Below, piece after piece: positions 55,978-64,000 of a stretch of 64,000 bases of DNA (its first letter is position 1; each line of letters begins with the position of its first letter). This DNA comes from Nesterenkonia xinjiangensis (lineage in GTDB: Bacteria; Actinomycetota; Actinomycetes; Actinomycetales; Micrococcaceae). The notes under the pieces were generated by a model. The model ran no database searches, was not told the DNA's origin, and saw nothing but the letters and a program-made list of their open reading frames with translations. Location of the stretch: contig NZ_JACCFY010000001.1 of the NCBI RefSeq assembly GCF_013410745.1, positions 3,038,001 to 3,102,000 of the forward strand, written 5' to 3'. Position numbers and translations under genes: made by a program.

Positions 55978-56106
55978 ATGGGAGAGCCGTGCGACACCTT
56001 CGCCGACACGCCCCGTGCGACGGTGATCTGCCGCACGGCGTTCATGGGCAGATCCTCCTACTGGTGCCCCGGATGTCAGCGCCGGCCAAGGACGGGGCGC
56101 TGGTGA
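55978..56106 (+). pseudogene. second copy of the mutM 3' end
   Basis: The frame reads GEPCDTFADTPRAT, then [19 protein letters not shown], and ends RRPRTGRW followed by TGA. This matches the MutM zinc-finger tail [21 protein letters not shown] of the intact gene at 47577-48554. At DNA level 56041-56070 and 48489-48518 differ at only a few positions. The first zinc-finger pair is damaged (CDTF instead of CxxC), and a stop closes the frame upstream. It is a remnant that marks the right border of the inserted region. Confidence 0.85.
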
Positions 56107-56226
56107 GCTCTCGCATGTCCGCTAGCATGGCTTGGATGACTGCAGGGCTCGAGAGGGGCCCGCGAGTCCGGGGCACATGTGACGACGCTCCGAGCACACG
56201 ACTGTTCCGTTCCCAGGGGAGGACCT

Positions 56227-57423
56227 GTGGCTGATCACGACTCCGCCGCGGGGCGGCAGCCTCACCGACCGCGTCGGGCCAGGCGGCTCAGCGATTCCGC
56301 ACCGCCGGCCGGCTCCGCCGCCGGGCCGGAGACGCGTGCCGATCGGGAGCAGCGGAAGGCCCGCCGCCGACGCAGACGTCGCATCGCCGGCTGGACGACC
56401 GGTGTGATGGCTGTGCTCGTCGCCGTCGCCGTGGTGACCGCCGGCCTCTATCTGCGCGGCCTGCAGACCGACTTCGACGAGAACCGCAACGTCCTGCAGA
56501 TGGATCTGGAGGACGAGACGGCGGGCCGCACCAACGACGGCGTGATCAACATGCTGCTGCTGGGCTCCGACAGTCGGGGCGACGGTCTCGACCTCGCAGA
56601 GATCAAGGGTGAGGACGGGGAGCGCTCGGACACGATGATGTTCGTGCACATCCCTGCTGACCGGTCCGGGGTGTACGTGATGTCCATCGTCCGCGACCTC
56701 TGGGTCGACGTCCCGGGCCACGGCGAGGGGCGTATCAACTCTGCCCTGGACGCCGGCGGCTACGAACTGGTGATCGACACTGTCGAAGAGCTGCTCGACA
56801 CCCATATCGACCACATCGGGATCATCGACTTCGACGGATTCGAGGACCTCACTCAGGCGCTTGGCGGGGTCTACGTCGACAATCCCGTCGCCTTCTCGGC
56901 CGGACAGCTGAACCCCTCCTTCTACCCGCAGGGCACTGTCCGCCTCGAGGGATCCGACGCCTTGCGGTACGTGCGCGAGCGAAAGTCCTTCCTCGAGGGA
57001 GACTTCATGCGGGTGGAGAACCAACAGCGCGTGGTCCAGGCGATCGTGGACCGATTCCTCAGCGCCGAGACGCTGACCAGTCCGCAGCGCATCTCCGACG
57101 CGGTCAACAGCTTCGTCCCCTACCTCTGGATGGACGAGGGCCTGGACTCCGGGACTGTGGTGGACTATGCGCTGCAGATGCGCGACGTCCGCTCCCAGGA
57201 CATCCACATGTTCACCATCCCCACCGGGGAGCCCACCACCACCTCCGGCGGGGCGCAGGTCCTCCTCCAGGACGAGGAGGCGCTGCAGACGCTCAGCACC
57301 TCGCTGCGCCAGGAGAACATGGACGGGTTCCTGGAGCTCATGGAGACCCGGGAGCAGGAGGACATGCCCGAGGACCTCACCGAGGACCCCGAGGCCGAGT
57401 CCACTGAGGTGCCGCAGCCGTGA
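56227..57423 (+). CDS. LytR-CpsA-Psr (LCP) family glycopolymer ligase, second copy
   Basis: This 398-residue protein has a basic cytoplasmic start (residues 1-58), one TM helix (TGVMAVLVAVAVVTAGLYL) and an extracellular LCP domain with INMLLLGSDSRGD, ERSDTMMFVHIP (Arg, Asp), VMSIVRDLWVDVPG and ALRYVRERKSFLEGDFMRVENQQ. An acidic tail rich in Glu and Pro ends the protein. GTG start with GGGGAGGACC before it; TAGCAT at 56123-56128 may be the promoter of a roughly 95-nt leader. It overlaps the glycosyltransferase gene by 4 bp, tying glycan assembly to cell-wall attachment. Confidence 0.93.
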   Translation: MADHDSAAGRQPHRPRRARRLSDSAPPAGSAAGPETRADREQRKARRRRRRRIAGWTTGVMAVLVAVAVVTAGLYLRGLQTDFDENRNVLQMDLEDETAGRTNDGVINMLLLGSDSRGDGLDLAEIKGEDGERSDTMMFVHIPADRSGVYVMSIVRDLWVDVPGHGEGRINSALDAGGYELVIDTVEELLDTHIDHIGIIDFDGFEDLTQALGGVYVDNPVAFSAGQLNPSFYPQGTVRLEGSDALRYVRERKSFLEGDFMRVENQQRVVQAIVDRFLSAETLTSPQRISDAVNSFVPYLWMDEGLDSGTVVDYALQMRDVRSQDIHMFTIPTGEPTTTSGGAQVLLQDEEALQTLSTSLRQENMDGFLELMETREQEDMPEDLTEDPEAESTEVPQP

Positions 57424-59570
57424 GGCGCGTCCAGCTGCTCACCCATTCCTACTGGCCGGAGTCCACGCCCCCGCAGCGACGCTGGCAGCGCCTCACCGCG
57501 TCGCTGGTCGACGAGGGCTGGGAGGTGGACGTCGTCACTCCCGCGGCCGATCCGCGGCAGACACCGGCCGCTCATCAGGACCAGGGGCGGATGAGCCTGC
57601 GCGCGGTCGCCGGCCCTGCCGGAGAGCGGATCCTGCGCCTGCCGCGGCTCCTGCTTCGGGACTCCCGGATGGGCCGCTTCGCCTCAGACGCCGCCGCCGC
57701 TGCGCTGATGGTGCCGCGCGCCCTGGGCGCCCGGCGCCCCGACGTGGTGGTGGCCACCGTGCCGGCCCTGCCGGTGATCTGCGCGGGCTGGATGGCAGCC
57801 CGGCTGCGTCGGGTCCCGCTCGTGGTCGACATGCGGGACGCCTGGCCTGATCTCGCCCGCGAGGCCGGAGTCCGCGCGGGCCCTGCGGGTCGGCTCATGG
57901 AATCAGTGGTGACCGGGGTCCAGCGCGACGCCGCGCTCGTGGTGACCGTCACCTCCGGATTCGCCGACCGGCTCGCCGCCCGCGGAGTGCAGCGGGTCGC
58001 CACGATCAGCAACGGTGTGGACCTGGCCGGCGTCCCGGAGCTGACGCACCGGCCCCGAGAGGCCGGGACGCTCCGCGTCGCCTACCTGGGCAATCACGGG
58101 GAGAGCCAGGCTTTGGATGCGGCCATCGACGCCGTCAGGACTGTGCACAGGGCCGGCGAGGTCGACGTCGTGCTGCGCCTCATCGGCTCCGGCACGCAGA
58201 AGGAGCGACTGCGTGACCGTGCGGGTGACTGCCCGGCGATCGAGTTCCATGATCCCTGCCACGGCGAGCAGGTCTGGGAGCACTACCGTTGGGCGGACTC
58301 CGCCCTGGTCAGCCTGCGCACCGACTGGGCCTCCTTCGCCTGGACCGTGCCGTCGAAGACCTTCGAGCTGCTCGGTCTCGGCAAGCACATCACTGCCGCC
58401 GTGACCGGGGAGGCCGCTGAGACCCTCCGCCAGGCGGAGAACGTGCGGGTGCTCGACGACGCCGGTGAAGGCCGGGCACCCGTCGATCGCCTGGCCGAAG
58501 CCCTCACCTCGCTGGCCCGTGATCCCGACTCCACTCCGATCTCGCGGTCCGGTCGCCGGTGGGTGGCTGAGCACGCCGACCTGCCGGCCCTGGGACGACG
58601 CTATTCCGCGCTGCTCGAGGAGCTCGTGCCTCACGGATCGTCGACCGACCCCCGGGCGAACGCGGCACGCAGTCCGGTGGACTGGGACCGCCTGTGGGTC
58701 TGCGTGTGCACGTATCGGCGTGATGACCTGCTCGTCGAGCTGCTGGAGTCCCTGCGCGCTCAGCGTGCCCCGCAGCTGCCGCGTCTGCTGGTGGTGGACA
58801 ACGACCCCGACGGCGGCTCGGCCGACACGGTGCGCCGGCTCTGGCCCGAGGCGCGTTGGGTGCATCAGCCGCGGCCAGGGATCGCTGCGGCCCGTAACGC
58901 CGGGCTGGACGCCCTGCCCGAGGACGCCGACGCAGTGGTCTTCGTCGACGACGACGAGCGCGCCGCCCCGGACTGGCTCGCCGCGCTGGTGCGCACCGCC
59001 GACGCCTCAGGGGCGGACACGGTCTCCGGTCCGGTGCGGTCCCTGCTGCCGCCGGGGATCCCTGCGGATCTCGCTGACGAAGGTTTCATCCGCCGCATCG
59101 ACTTTCCGACGGGGCCGTGGGCCTTCCGCCCGGCGACGAACAACGTGCTGGTCCGAGCCGACTGGTTCACCCAGGAGCCGGCCTTCCGCTTCGACGAGGA
59201 TTTCAACTTCAGCGGGGGCGAGGACTCCGAACTCTTCGGCCGACTGCAGGCCGCGGGCGCACAGAGCTGGTGGTGCGCCGAAGCCGAGGTCAGCGAGGAC
59301 GTCCCCGCCGAGCGGGCGACGCCTGAATGGATGCGTGCCCGCGGGGTGCGGTCCGGTCACGTACGGGCCAAGAAGGCGGCCAAGGTCGGCCACGGGAGCG
59401 CCCGCATCGCCGGAGAGGCCATGACTCGCATCGCTCTGGGAGCCGGCCGGGTGGCCCTGCGCCGGCTGCAGCGCCGCCGCGTCGGCTATCAGGACAGCCT
59501 GTGGCTGCGGGAGGGCGTCGGCATGCTGCAGACCGTCACCGGCCGCGCACGTGAGGAGTACGCCCGCTGA
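57420..59570 (+). CDS. bifunctional glycosyltransferase, GT4-like plus GT2 fusion
   Basis: This 716-residue protein joins two catalytic folds. Residues 1-405 are GT-B (GT4-like): VQLLTHSYWPESTPPQRRW, VVVDMRDAWPDLAR, and a C-terminal half with AYLGNHGESQALDAAIDA and FELLGLGKHI. Residues about 425-640 are a GT-A (GT2) domain with VCVCTYRRDDLLVELLESL, VFVDDDERAAPDWL (DxD-type metal site) and GGEDSELFGRL. A basic amphipathic C-terminus follows. Such fusions can add two sugars in sequence. GTG start overlaps the LCP stop by 4 bp. Donor and acceptor sugars are unknown. Confidence 0.88.
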   Translation: MRRVQLLTHSYWPESTPPQRRWQRLTASLVDEGWEVDVVTPAADPRQTPAAHQDQGRMSLRAVAGPAGERILRLPRLLLRDSRMGRFASDAAAAALMVPRALGARRPDVVVATVPALPVICAGWMAARLRRVPLVVDMRDAWPDLAREAGVRAGPAGRLMESVVTGVQRDAALVVTVTSGFADRLAARGVQRVATISNGVDLAGVPELTHRPREAGTLRVAYLGNHGESQALDAAIDAVRTVHRAGEVDVVLRLIGSGTQKERLRDRAGDCPAIEFHDPCHGEQVWEHYRWADSALVSLRTDWASFAWTVPSKTFELLGLGKHITAAVTGEAAETLRQAENVRVLDDAGEGRAPVDRLAEALTSLARDPDSTPISRSGRRWVAEHADLPALGRRYSALLEELVPHGSSTDPRANAARSPVDWDRLWVCVCTYRRDDLLVELLESLRAQRAPQLPRLLVVDNDPDGGSADTVRRLWPEARWVHQPRPGIAAARNAGLDALPEDADAVVFVDDDERAAPDWLAALVRTADASGADTVSGPVRSLLPPGIPADLADEGFIRRIDFPTGPWAFRPATNNVLVRADWFTQEPAFRFDEDFNFSGGEDSELFGRLQAAGAQSWWCAEAEVSEDVPAERATPEWMRARGVRSGHVRAKKAAKVGHGSARIAGEAMTRIALGAGRVALRRLQRRRVGYQDSLWLREGVGMLQTVTGRAREEYAR

Positions 59571-62500
59571 GATCGGCGGTTTCCCCATCAGGTTCCTCAG
59601 CCGATTCCTCACCACGTTCCTCAGCAGTCCGCGAGGGAGCCGCCAGTGCCTGATCCAGTGCCTGCTCGGCGGCCATCACCGCATCCCACGGACCCCCTGG
59701 GGCCTCGAGGTGCCGCTGGTCCTCGCGCAGCTCGGCCATCATCGCCAGCTGGGCCGTCGGCTCCGGCTTGAGCGTGCGCCGATACACGGTGCCCAGAGCC
59801 CGCCCCGGCAGAGTGGCCTTGAAGGCGACGGCCTGCCGAGAGGCCTCCTTGAGGAGACGCCGTCGGGAGGCGCCCAGGGCGGGTCGCAGCGCCGCGGGCG
59901 CAGGCAGCCGACCGCGCAGCGCCTGCTGGGGGTTCGCTAGCCCGAAGAAGCGCAGCGCCTTGGGGGAGCGCCACCGGTGGGAGGTCGGGTTCGGGACGTA
60001 CTCGGCGATGATCTGGCGGATGATCCTCTCGGACTCCTCCCGGTGCTCCGGCGCCACTCGGGTGAGCTTCCACAGGTACCAGGTCACCAGGAAGTGTTCG
60101 AAGCGGGTCTCCAGATAGTCCCGCATCAGTCCCGTCTCGCGCAGCCAGGCCGCGCGGGCGGACTCGAGGATGAGGTACTTGCGGAAGTACTTCGGGGTCA
60201 CCACGTTCACGATGGAGGTGTCCACCGCCCCGTAGTAGACGTAGACCGGGCGGTCCACGGCCAGGTAGGCCTTGGTGTGGTGCAGCAGCTGCTGGAAGAA
60301 GAAGGTGTCCTGACCGGTGGCGCCTTCCGGCTGGGTCAGCCCGAGGCTCTTGAGCCAATAGGTGCGGGCCACCATGCCCTCGATGCTGGCCGGTCGGAAC
60401 TTGACCGCGCGCAGCGCGTCGCGTGTCGGACGCCGCAGACCGTCGACCTCGGGGATCCCGGCGTTGAGCCACCGGTGCACGTCCAGCACGGTGCGCCGAT
60501 GGGTCCAGGTGATCTGGGTCCCGAGCGCAAAGTCGGCCTCCTCGGCGTCCTGGAGGCTCTCCATCAGGTGGATGTAGCCGTCCTCGTGCTGCTCGTCATC
60601 GGGGTCGAGGTAGGTGACGAACGGGGTGAAGGTCAGCTCCAGCCCGGTGTTGCGCGGCCGGGAGGCGGAGCCGGAGCCGCCCGGGGCGTGGTGGAAGGCC
60701 GAGACGTTGGGGTGGATCCGGGCGAGCTCGTCCACCACGGCCGCGGTGGAGCCATCGGTGGAGCCGTCGTCGATGAGCAGCACATGCATCTGCTCGAAGG
60801 ACCGCGAGCGACGCAGTGAGGCGAAGGCCTTGTGCCGCAGGTGGTGTCCGTTGTTGTAGATCGGCACGATGACCGCCAGATCCAGGCCCAGCTCCTCGGC
60901 GGTGCGGCGAAAGACCCGGCGTGCCGTCGCAAGCTCCTCATCGCCTTCCGGGAGCCCAGGCTCGGCGCCTGCCCGGTTGCCTGCCCGGCTGCCTGCCCGG
61001 CTGCTCTGCCCGGTGGGGCGGTGCTGCAGGTGGTCGGTGGCATAGGTCCGCTCACCGAGCAGCGCCTGGGCGAGACGGTCGGGTGTCCGGAGCGCCTCAG
61101 GGGCCAGCGCGCCGGCCGCGATCCTGTCGGCAGGCCGGCGCAGCGCGGAGAGCTCCAGCGCGCCGCCGCCGTCCAGGGAGCCGAAGCGGTGGTGCCGGTG
61201 GGCCTGGGGATCTGTGCCCGCCGCATCGCCGTCGAGCTTGACCGTCAGCGCGGCGGACTGCAGGCGGAAGGCCGCCGTGTGGTCGGCGGCGTAGTCCGGC
61301 TCGTAGCGACGCGCGGGGCTCACCGGCATCAGGATATCGGTCTCCTCGAGGCGGGCCGGAAGCTCCTCCCAGCCGACCACGTCCACGGGGCCGCGACTCT
61401 GTGCGGCCAGATCTGCCCGCAGCTGGTCGGTGGGCTGCTCGGCCACGGCGAGCAGGCGATCCCCGGGCAGCTCCACGCTGGCGCCGACGATTGCGGCCAG
61501 CCGGGCCAGCAGATCAGCGCCGTGGCTCTCCAGGAAGACCTGCCTGATGCCGTCGCCCTGGGCACGGCGCAGGGTCTCCAGGTCCAGGTCGCGCAGCGTC
61601 GCGGCGACCTCGTCGGAGGAGTTCGCGATGCGCACCTGCGGATAGTAGGAGTTCAGGCCCTGGTTGTAGGTGGAGAGGACCAGGGTGCCCGCCGCCTGCA
61701 GCTCGAGGGCACGGTTGGCGAACATCGTCTGGCTGGCCAGCACCGAGTTCAGGTTCACCGCGACGTCGGTCACCCGCTGCAGACCCATCAGCTCGTGGTG
61801 GTCCAGGGCCGGGACGCGGTAGGGCCAGTACTCGTAGGGGAGGAGCTGATTGGGGCTGGGCAGCTCGGCGTCGTGGTAGCGGTCCACCACGGCCAGCGGG
61901 CGGCCGGCCTGAAGGACACCGTCGAGGATCCACCGGCCGTAGGCGGCACGTTCAGGATACTTCCTGCCCATCCAGGAGCCGGCGAAGATCACCGGTCGAC
62001 GAGCGGAGGTCCAGTCCGGCTCCCCGGCGGCGGGCCGGGACCCGATGGGGGAGTGCAGCAGCGGGTTGATCGCGAAGGGCAGCACATCGACGCTGCGTGC
62101 CTGGGGGCAGTCATGCCGGTAGTCCTCCACCACTTCGGCGGCCGTGGTGAGGATGTGCTCGCAGGCCCGGGCGACGTCGAGGAACTGCCGGTAATCCGGC
62201 GGATCCTCCTTGCCGTAGTAGACGGTGGGGACACCGGCCTCGCGGAAGGCCGGGATCAGCGTTTCGGTGAGGAGCCGGCGGCGGCGCCTGGCCTGCGGGC
62301 CGGTGACGTCCCAGGAGTGCCCGTCATGGCCCCGCCAGGTTGCGGCGACCAGCAGCACGTCCACCTCGTGGAGATGACGGCGCCAGGTGGTGGGGGTCAG
62401 CGGGACGAGCTGCGCCAGCCCGGAGAACGTGTCGAAGAGGAACCGGTCGCAGATGATCCCGATGCGCAGCCCCAGGCGAGGGCGTGAGATCCCCTCCTCG

Positions 62501-62781
62501 GGCGCTGGCAGTGCGGCGGCGGCCTCGAGGGCCTCCTCGACTCCGCGGCGCGCGGTGGCGCGGGCCTGAGCGGACTCGACGAGGGGAGTGTCGCAGGGTT
62601 CGAGCTCCGCGGCACGGGCGCGCATCGCCTCGGCGCGACAGCGATGTGCCTCAGCCAGCGGGGACCAGATCTGGGGTCGGTGCGTGCGGACCAGCGCGGC
62701 GGCGGCGTCGTCGTGCGCGACGGCCGCGGTGACCAGGGGCGTCGCGGGCCGCGCCTCGGGACGGGGAAGCTCGGAACTCAC
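59536..62781 (-). CDS. very large glycosyltransferase (CgeB-like GT-B plus GT2)
   Basis: This 1,081-residue protein combines a CgeB/DUF3880-like GT-B part (residues about 90-470; GLRIGIICDRFLFDTF, DVLPFAINPLLHSP, VIFAGSWMGRKYPERAAYGR, QTMFANRALELQAAGT) with a GT2 domain (about 635-870; VIVPIYNNGHHLRHKAF, LLIDDGSTDGST, YLDPDDEQHEDGYI). A long helical C-terminal region and acidic tail follow. It resembles teichoic- or mannan-type surface glycan polymerases. GTG at 62781 is preferred over a TTG at 62811 because TACCCT lies 6 nt upstream. Its 3' end overlaps the convergent GT fusion by 35 bp. Confidence 0.85.
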   Translation of the reverse strand: MSSELPRPEARPATPLVTAAVAHDDAAAALVRTHRPQIWSPLAEAHRCRAEAMRARAAELEPCDTPLVESAQARATARRGVEEALEAAAALPAPEEGISRPRLGLRIGIICDRFLFDTFSGLAQLVPLTPTTWRRHLHEVDVLLVAATWRGHDGHSWDVTGPQARRRRRLLTETLIPAFREAGVPTVYYGKEDPPDYRQFLDVARACEHILTTAAEVVEDYRHDCPQARSVDVLPFAINPLLHSPIGSRPAAGEPDWTSARRPVIFAGSWMGRKYPERAAYGRWILDGVLQAGRPLAVVDRYHDAELPSPNQLLPYEYWPYRVPALDHHELMGLQRVTDVAVNLNSVLASQTMFANRALELQAAGTLVLSTYNQGLNSYYPQVRIANSSDEVAATLRDLDLETLRRAQGDGIRQVFLESHGADLLARLAAIVGASVELPGDRLLAVAEQPTDQLRADLAAQSRGPVDVVGWEELPARLEETDILMPVSPARRYEPDYAADHTAAFRLQSAALTVKLDGDAAGTDPQAHRHHRFGSLDGGGALELSALRRPADRIAAGALAPEALRTPDRLAQALLGERTYATDHLQHRPTGQSSRAGSRAGNRAGAEPGLPEGDEELATARRVFRRTAEELGLDLAVIVPIYNNGHHLRHKAFASLRRSRSFEQMHVLLIDDGSTDGSTAAVVDELARIHPNVSAFHHAPGGSGSASRPRNTGLELTFTPFVTYLDPDDEQHEDGYIHLMESLQDAEEADFALGTQITWTHRRTVLDVHRWLNAGIPEVDGLRRPTRDALRAVKFRPASIEGMVARTYWLKSLGLTQPEGATGQDTFFFQQLLHHTKAYLAVDRPVYVYYGAVDTSIVNVVTPKYFRKYLILESARAAWLRETGLMRDYLETRFEHFLVTWYLWKLTRVAPEHREESERIIRQIIAEYVPNPTSHRWRSPKALRFFGLANPQQALRGRLPAPAALRPALGASRRRLLKEASRQAVAFKATLPGRALGTVYRRTLKPEPTAQLAMMAELREDQRHLEAPGGPWDAVMAAEQALDQALAAPSRTAEERGEESAEEPDGETADLSGRTPHVRGR

Positions 62782-62889
62782 CCTTCGAGGGTATCCCGAG
62801 CGGGACGGCAATCCGAGACGGCGCGTCGGTTTTGGAGGGTGCGCGGTGCCTTGCTAAGCTGAGTCACCGTTGCGGCTGCGGTCGCGAAC

Positions 62890-62960
62890 GGGGATGTAGC
62901 TTAATGGTAAAGCTTTGGTCTTCCAAACCAACGACGCGGGTTCGATTCCCGTCATCCCCT
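62890..62960 (+). tRNA. tRNA-Gly (anticodon TCC)
   Basis: A 71-nt cloverleaf has acceptor arm GGGGATG/CATCCCC, discriminator T, T-arm GGGTTCGATTCCC and anticodon loop CTTCCAA, giving TCC, which decodes GGA. CCA is encoded at 62961-62963. No integrase or direct repeat of its 3' end is seen in the window. Confidence 0.95.
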
Positions 62961-63001
62961 CCATCTCCTTCCTGATCTCCTCTGCCTCCTCAGGAGCGTG
63001 C

Positions 63002-64000
63002 ATGCGAGTCCCCCGCCGTCGCACGTCGCGGGACCGTGACTCCCGGCCGAGGGTCCATCTGGTCGTCCAGCCGACCGTTTCCCACTACCGCGAGCCGCTG
63101 CTCCGGCGTCTGCTCGCCAGCACTCGGCTCGACGTCGACCTGGTGGGCCGGTACCGCAACAGCGAGGGATCCGCCGCGGACCGCATCCAGTCCGCCTCCC
63201 CGGAGCTCCTTGAGCAGGTGACCCCGTTGCGCTTCCTCTCCTGGGGAGAGCTGTGGTGGGAGCGGGGCCAGGTCGGGGCGGTGCTCTCCGGCAAGCATGA
63301 CGCCTACGTCCTGGCCGGGAGGATCTACACGCTCTCTGCCTGGGTCGCGCTGCTGGCCGGGCGGCTGACCGGCCGCACGGTGCTCCTCTGGGGCCATGGG
63401 TGGAAACGGCCCGAGGACGGGCTGAAGCGCCGACTGCGCCTGGCGTTCTACGCGCTCTGTGACGGGCTGCTGGTCTATGGCGACCGTGCTCATGACCTCG
63501 GACGCTCCTACGGGGTGGCCGAGGAGAAGATCGCCGTGGTCTACAACAGCATCTATTCGGAGGACCAGCTGGCCGAAGGCCCTGCCGAGGAGCAGCCGGA
63601 GCCCGGCCACCCCGGCGAGGATCTGGCGCGTGGCGCGGAGGCTGCGCGGCGCCCCACCCTGATCTACAGCTCCCGGCTGACCGCGCGCCACCGCCTGGAC
63701 ACGCTCGCGGAGGCATTGGAGATGATGCCGGCACGGACCCGTCCCCGGGTGCTCGTGGTCGGCGACGGCGTCGAGCGGCCCCGGCTGGAACGACGCTTCG
63801 CCGAGGCCGAGGTGGACGCGGACTTCCTCGGCGCCGTCTATGATCTCCCCACGCTACGTCGGCTCTACGCCCAGGCCGACGCGGCGGTGTCCATCGGCGG
63901 GGCCGGGCTCAACGTCACCCAGGCGCTCAGTCTCGGAGTCCCCGTGGTCGCCGAGGGCGGCAACCCGGACTCCAGCCCGGAGATCGAGGCCGTCATCGAT
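63002..64000 (+). CDS. glycosyltransferase, GT4 type (partial)
   Basis: The first 333 residues of a GT-B glycosyltransferase are present; the gene runs off the right edge. HLVVQPTVSHYREPLLRRLL starts the N-terminal Rossmann half, and LIYSSRLTARHRLDTLAEAL, LVVGDGVERPRLERRF and IGGAGLNVTQALSLGVPVV form the GT4 donor-binding half. The unusual SIGGAGLNVTQALSLG replaces the common EGFG pattern, as in some wall-polymer transferases. CAGGAG precedes the ATG. It continues the surface-glycan locus beyond tRNA-Gly. Confidence 0.87.
   Translation, partial: MRVPRRRTSRDRDSRPRVHLVVQPTVSHYREPLLRRLLASTRLDVDLVGRYRNSEGSAADRIQSASPELLEQVTPLRFLSWGELWWERGQVGAVLSGKHDAYVLAGRIYTLSAWVALLAGRLTGRTVLLWGHGWKRPEDGLKRRLRLAFYALCDGLLVYGDRAHDLGRSYGVAEEKIAVVYNSIYSEDQLAEGPAEEQPEPGHPGEDLARGAEAARRPTLIYSSRLTARHRLDTLAEALEMMPARTRPRVLVVGDGVERPRLERRFAEAEVDADFLGAVYDLPTLRRLYAQADAAVSIGGAGLNVTQALSLGVPVVAEGGNPDSSPEIEAVID

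Noticed and set aside
48555-56106. Insertion sequences or a prophage in the island
   Set aside because: No transposase, integrase, terminal inverted repeats or phage structural genes could be recognised; only decayed fragments of unknown origin remain.
62890-62963. tRNA-Gly as an attachment site for a mobile element
   Set aside because: No integrase nearby and no second copy of its 3' end in the window; flanking genes continue the same glycan locus.

Overview
The window is high-GC, densely coded actinobacterial DNA. The gene order (ilvBNC-serA, leuB-ilvE, gltX, tRNA-Gln/tRNA-Glu, an IclR regulator divergent from leuCD, murA-plsC-gpsA-ddl, recG-rsmD-coaD, rpmF-rnc-mutM), the many GTG starts and the acidic proteins point to Micrococcales, most likely a Micrococcaceae member such as Nesterenkonia or an Arthrobacter relative. 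The genus is inferred, not proven.

Region 1 (1-7991) is an accessory catabolic block. Leftward genes encode an aldehyde dehydrogenase, an SDR dehydrogenase, an amidase, a family-5 binding lipoprotein and two DppB/DppC-type permeases; the last permease runs off the left edge. A second LeuB-like decarboxylating dehydrogenase diverges from them. Two near-identical 15-bp palindromes precede the aldehyde dehydrogenase and the amidase, suggesting one GntR-type regulon for uptake and oxidation of an amide-containing compound.

Region 2 (8025-20514) makes branched-chain amino acids and serine and charges tRNA. A promoter, a Leu/Val-rich leader peptide and an attenuator precede ilvBNC; then come serA, metG, leuB, ilvE, a FAH-fold hydrolase, gltX and a HAD phosphatase. 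Region 3 (20589-27293) holds tRNA-Gln, two identical tRNA-Glu genes, two very large LuxR-type regulators that appear to lack a Walker A motif, and thiL. Region 4 (27275-48554) is mostly housekeeping: UDP-glucose dehydrogenase, an LtbR/NdgR-type regulator with leuCD, murA, plsC, gpsA, ddl, a DUF3515 lipoprotein, an LCP ligase, a DAK2 protein, recG, rsmD, a methyltransferase, an aminotransferase, coaD, galU, a YceD protein, rpmF, rnc and mutM.

Region 5 (48555-56106) looks like an acquired and partly decayed island. It starts directly after mutM and ends in a second, diverged copy of the mutM 3' end. It carries an MmpS-like lipoprotein, a broken YdcF-family gene, two paralogous MerR regulators, a TetR-SGNH hydrolase pair and an MFS exporter. 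No integrase or transposase was recognised. Region 6 (56107-64000) is a surface-glycan locus: a second LCP protein, a GT4-GT2 fusion, a 1,081-residue glycosyltransferase, tRNA-Gly and a GT4 enzyme cut by the right edge. With ugd and galU it suggests cell-wall glycopolymer synthesis.

Leaderless starts appear common: at least eight genes have a TANNNT-like -10 box 6-7 nt before the start codon.
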